Shown one piece after another: positions 63,867 through 64,000 of a stretch of DNA of 64,000 nucleotides (position 1 is its first letter; each line of letters opens with the position of its first letter). This DNA is from Janthinobacterium aquaticum. GTDB taxonomy: Bacteria > Pseudomonadota > Gammaproteobacteria > Burkholderiales > Burkholderiaceae_D. Below the pieces are notes generated by a model that worked only from the letters and a program-made list of their open reading frames with translations, had not been told where the DNA came from and searched no databases. The translations under genes and the position numbers were made by a program. The stretch lies in the NCBI RefSeq assembly GCF_009208565.1, contig NZ_WFLK01000003.1, forward strand, positions 186,001-250,000, written 5' to 3'.

Positions 63867-64000
63867 TTAAGCTTGACCGGCAGCAGCGGCAACAACGCTC
63901 TTGGCTGCATCTTCCATGGTGTCGGCTGCGATGATAGGCAGACCGGAATCGGCCAGCATCTTTTTGCCCAGGTCTTCGTTGGTGCCTTTCATGCGCACCA
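63867..64000 (-). CDS. sucC: Succinyl-CoA synthetase, beta subunit (partial C-terminus)
   Basis: The visible end translates as [20 protein letters not shown] and [22 protein letters not shown], matching the end of SucC. The stop TAA is at 63867-63869; the rest lies beyond the window. It is the upstream gene of sucD. Confidence 0.93.
   Translation of the reverse strand, partial: VRMKGTNEDLGKKMLADSGLPIIAADTMEDAAKSVVAAAAGQA

Noticed and set aside
1..64000. CRISPR arrays, rRNA genes, prophage or complete insertion sequences.
   Set aside because: No regularly spaced direct repeats, rRNA signatures, integrase, capsid or transposase genes were found.

Overview
The window is G+C-rich bacterial chromosome, densely packed with single genes and short operons. 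The content fits a betaproteobacterium of the order Burkholderiales, most likely Oxalobacteraceae (a Janthinobacterium, Massilia or Duganella relative). The reasons are the run pgk-pyk-fba-purC-purE-purK-tsaC, a sucCD pair followed by a lone type IV pilin, a cpeA-independent azlCD pair, a biosynthetic-type two-domain malic enzyme, and many two-component and cyclic-di-GMP proteins. The genus is an inference; no rRNA gene is present to settle it.

Layout. 1-9.2 kb: the tail of an FtsH-type protease, a repeat element, a fatty-acyl-CoA ligase, a hybrid histidine kinase, a bacteriophytochrome with its response regulator, and DNA polymerase II. 9.3-16.5 kb: an SDR-like protein resembling triclosan-tolerant enoyl-ACP reductases, tRNA-Leu(CAA), a histidine kinase, riboflavin gene ribB with a degenerate second domain, an Imm10-like protein, a GNAT acetyltransferase and two small membrane proteins around a MITE-like repeat. 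16.5-26.6 kb: malic enzyme, two tandem SUKH-type proteins, an MFS exporter with a MarR regulator, thiL, a frameshifted LysR gene divergent from an azoreductase operon. 26.6-33.2 kb: a signalling block with a hybrid kinase coupled to a REC-PAS-GGDEF-EAL-REC protein, pncC, and a TPR-GGDEF protein. 33.2-38.7 kb: a phosphoesterase, an orphan pair resembling conjugation proteins TraL and TraM, an M16 peptidase and a second copy of the repeat. 38.7-47.1 kb: cysK, an FKBP isomerase, thpR and tcdA (overlapping tail to tail), a hemerythrin-PdxH fusion, cyclopropane fatty acid synthase, a flavin reductase, OmpW and a GDSL lipoprotein. 47.3-56.1 kb: the central metabolism and purine run on the minus strand, then azlCD. 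56.4-64 kb: small zinc protein, NTF2-like protein, YheT hydrolase, M48 peptidase, moaC, YcgR-like PilZ protein, pilin, sucD and the end of sucC.

Most striking are: (1) a single protein joining an intact diiron hemerythrin domain to an apparently intact pyridoxine 5'-phosphate oxidase; (2) an orphan chromosomal TraL/TraM-like pair; (3) a composite palindromic repeat present three times, twice in near-identical but opposite orientation between converging genes, once apparently supplying a stop codon; (4) three putative immunity-type proteins without any visible toxin; (5) a LysR gene broken in its DNA-binding helix beside a well-formed operator. No CRISPR array, prophage, complete insertion sequence or rRNA operon was seen.
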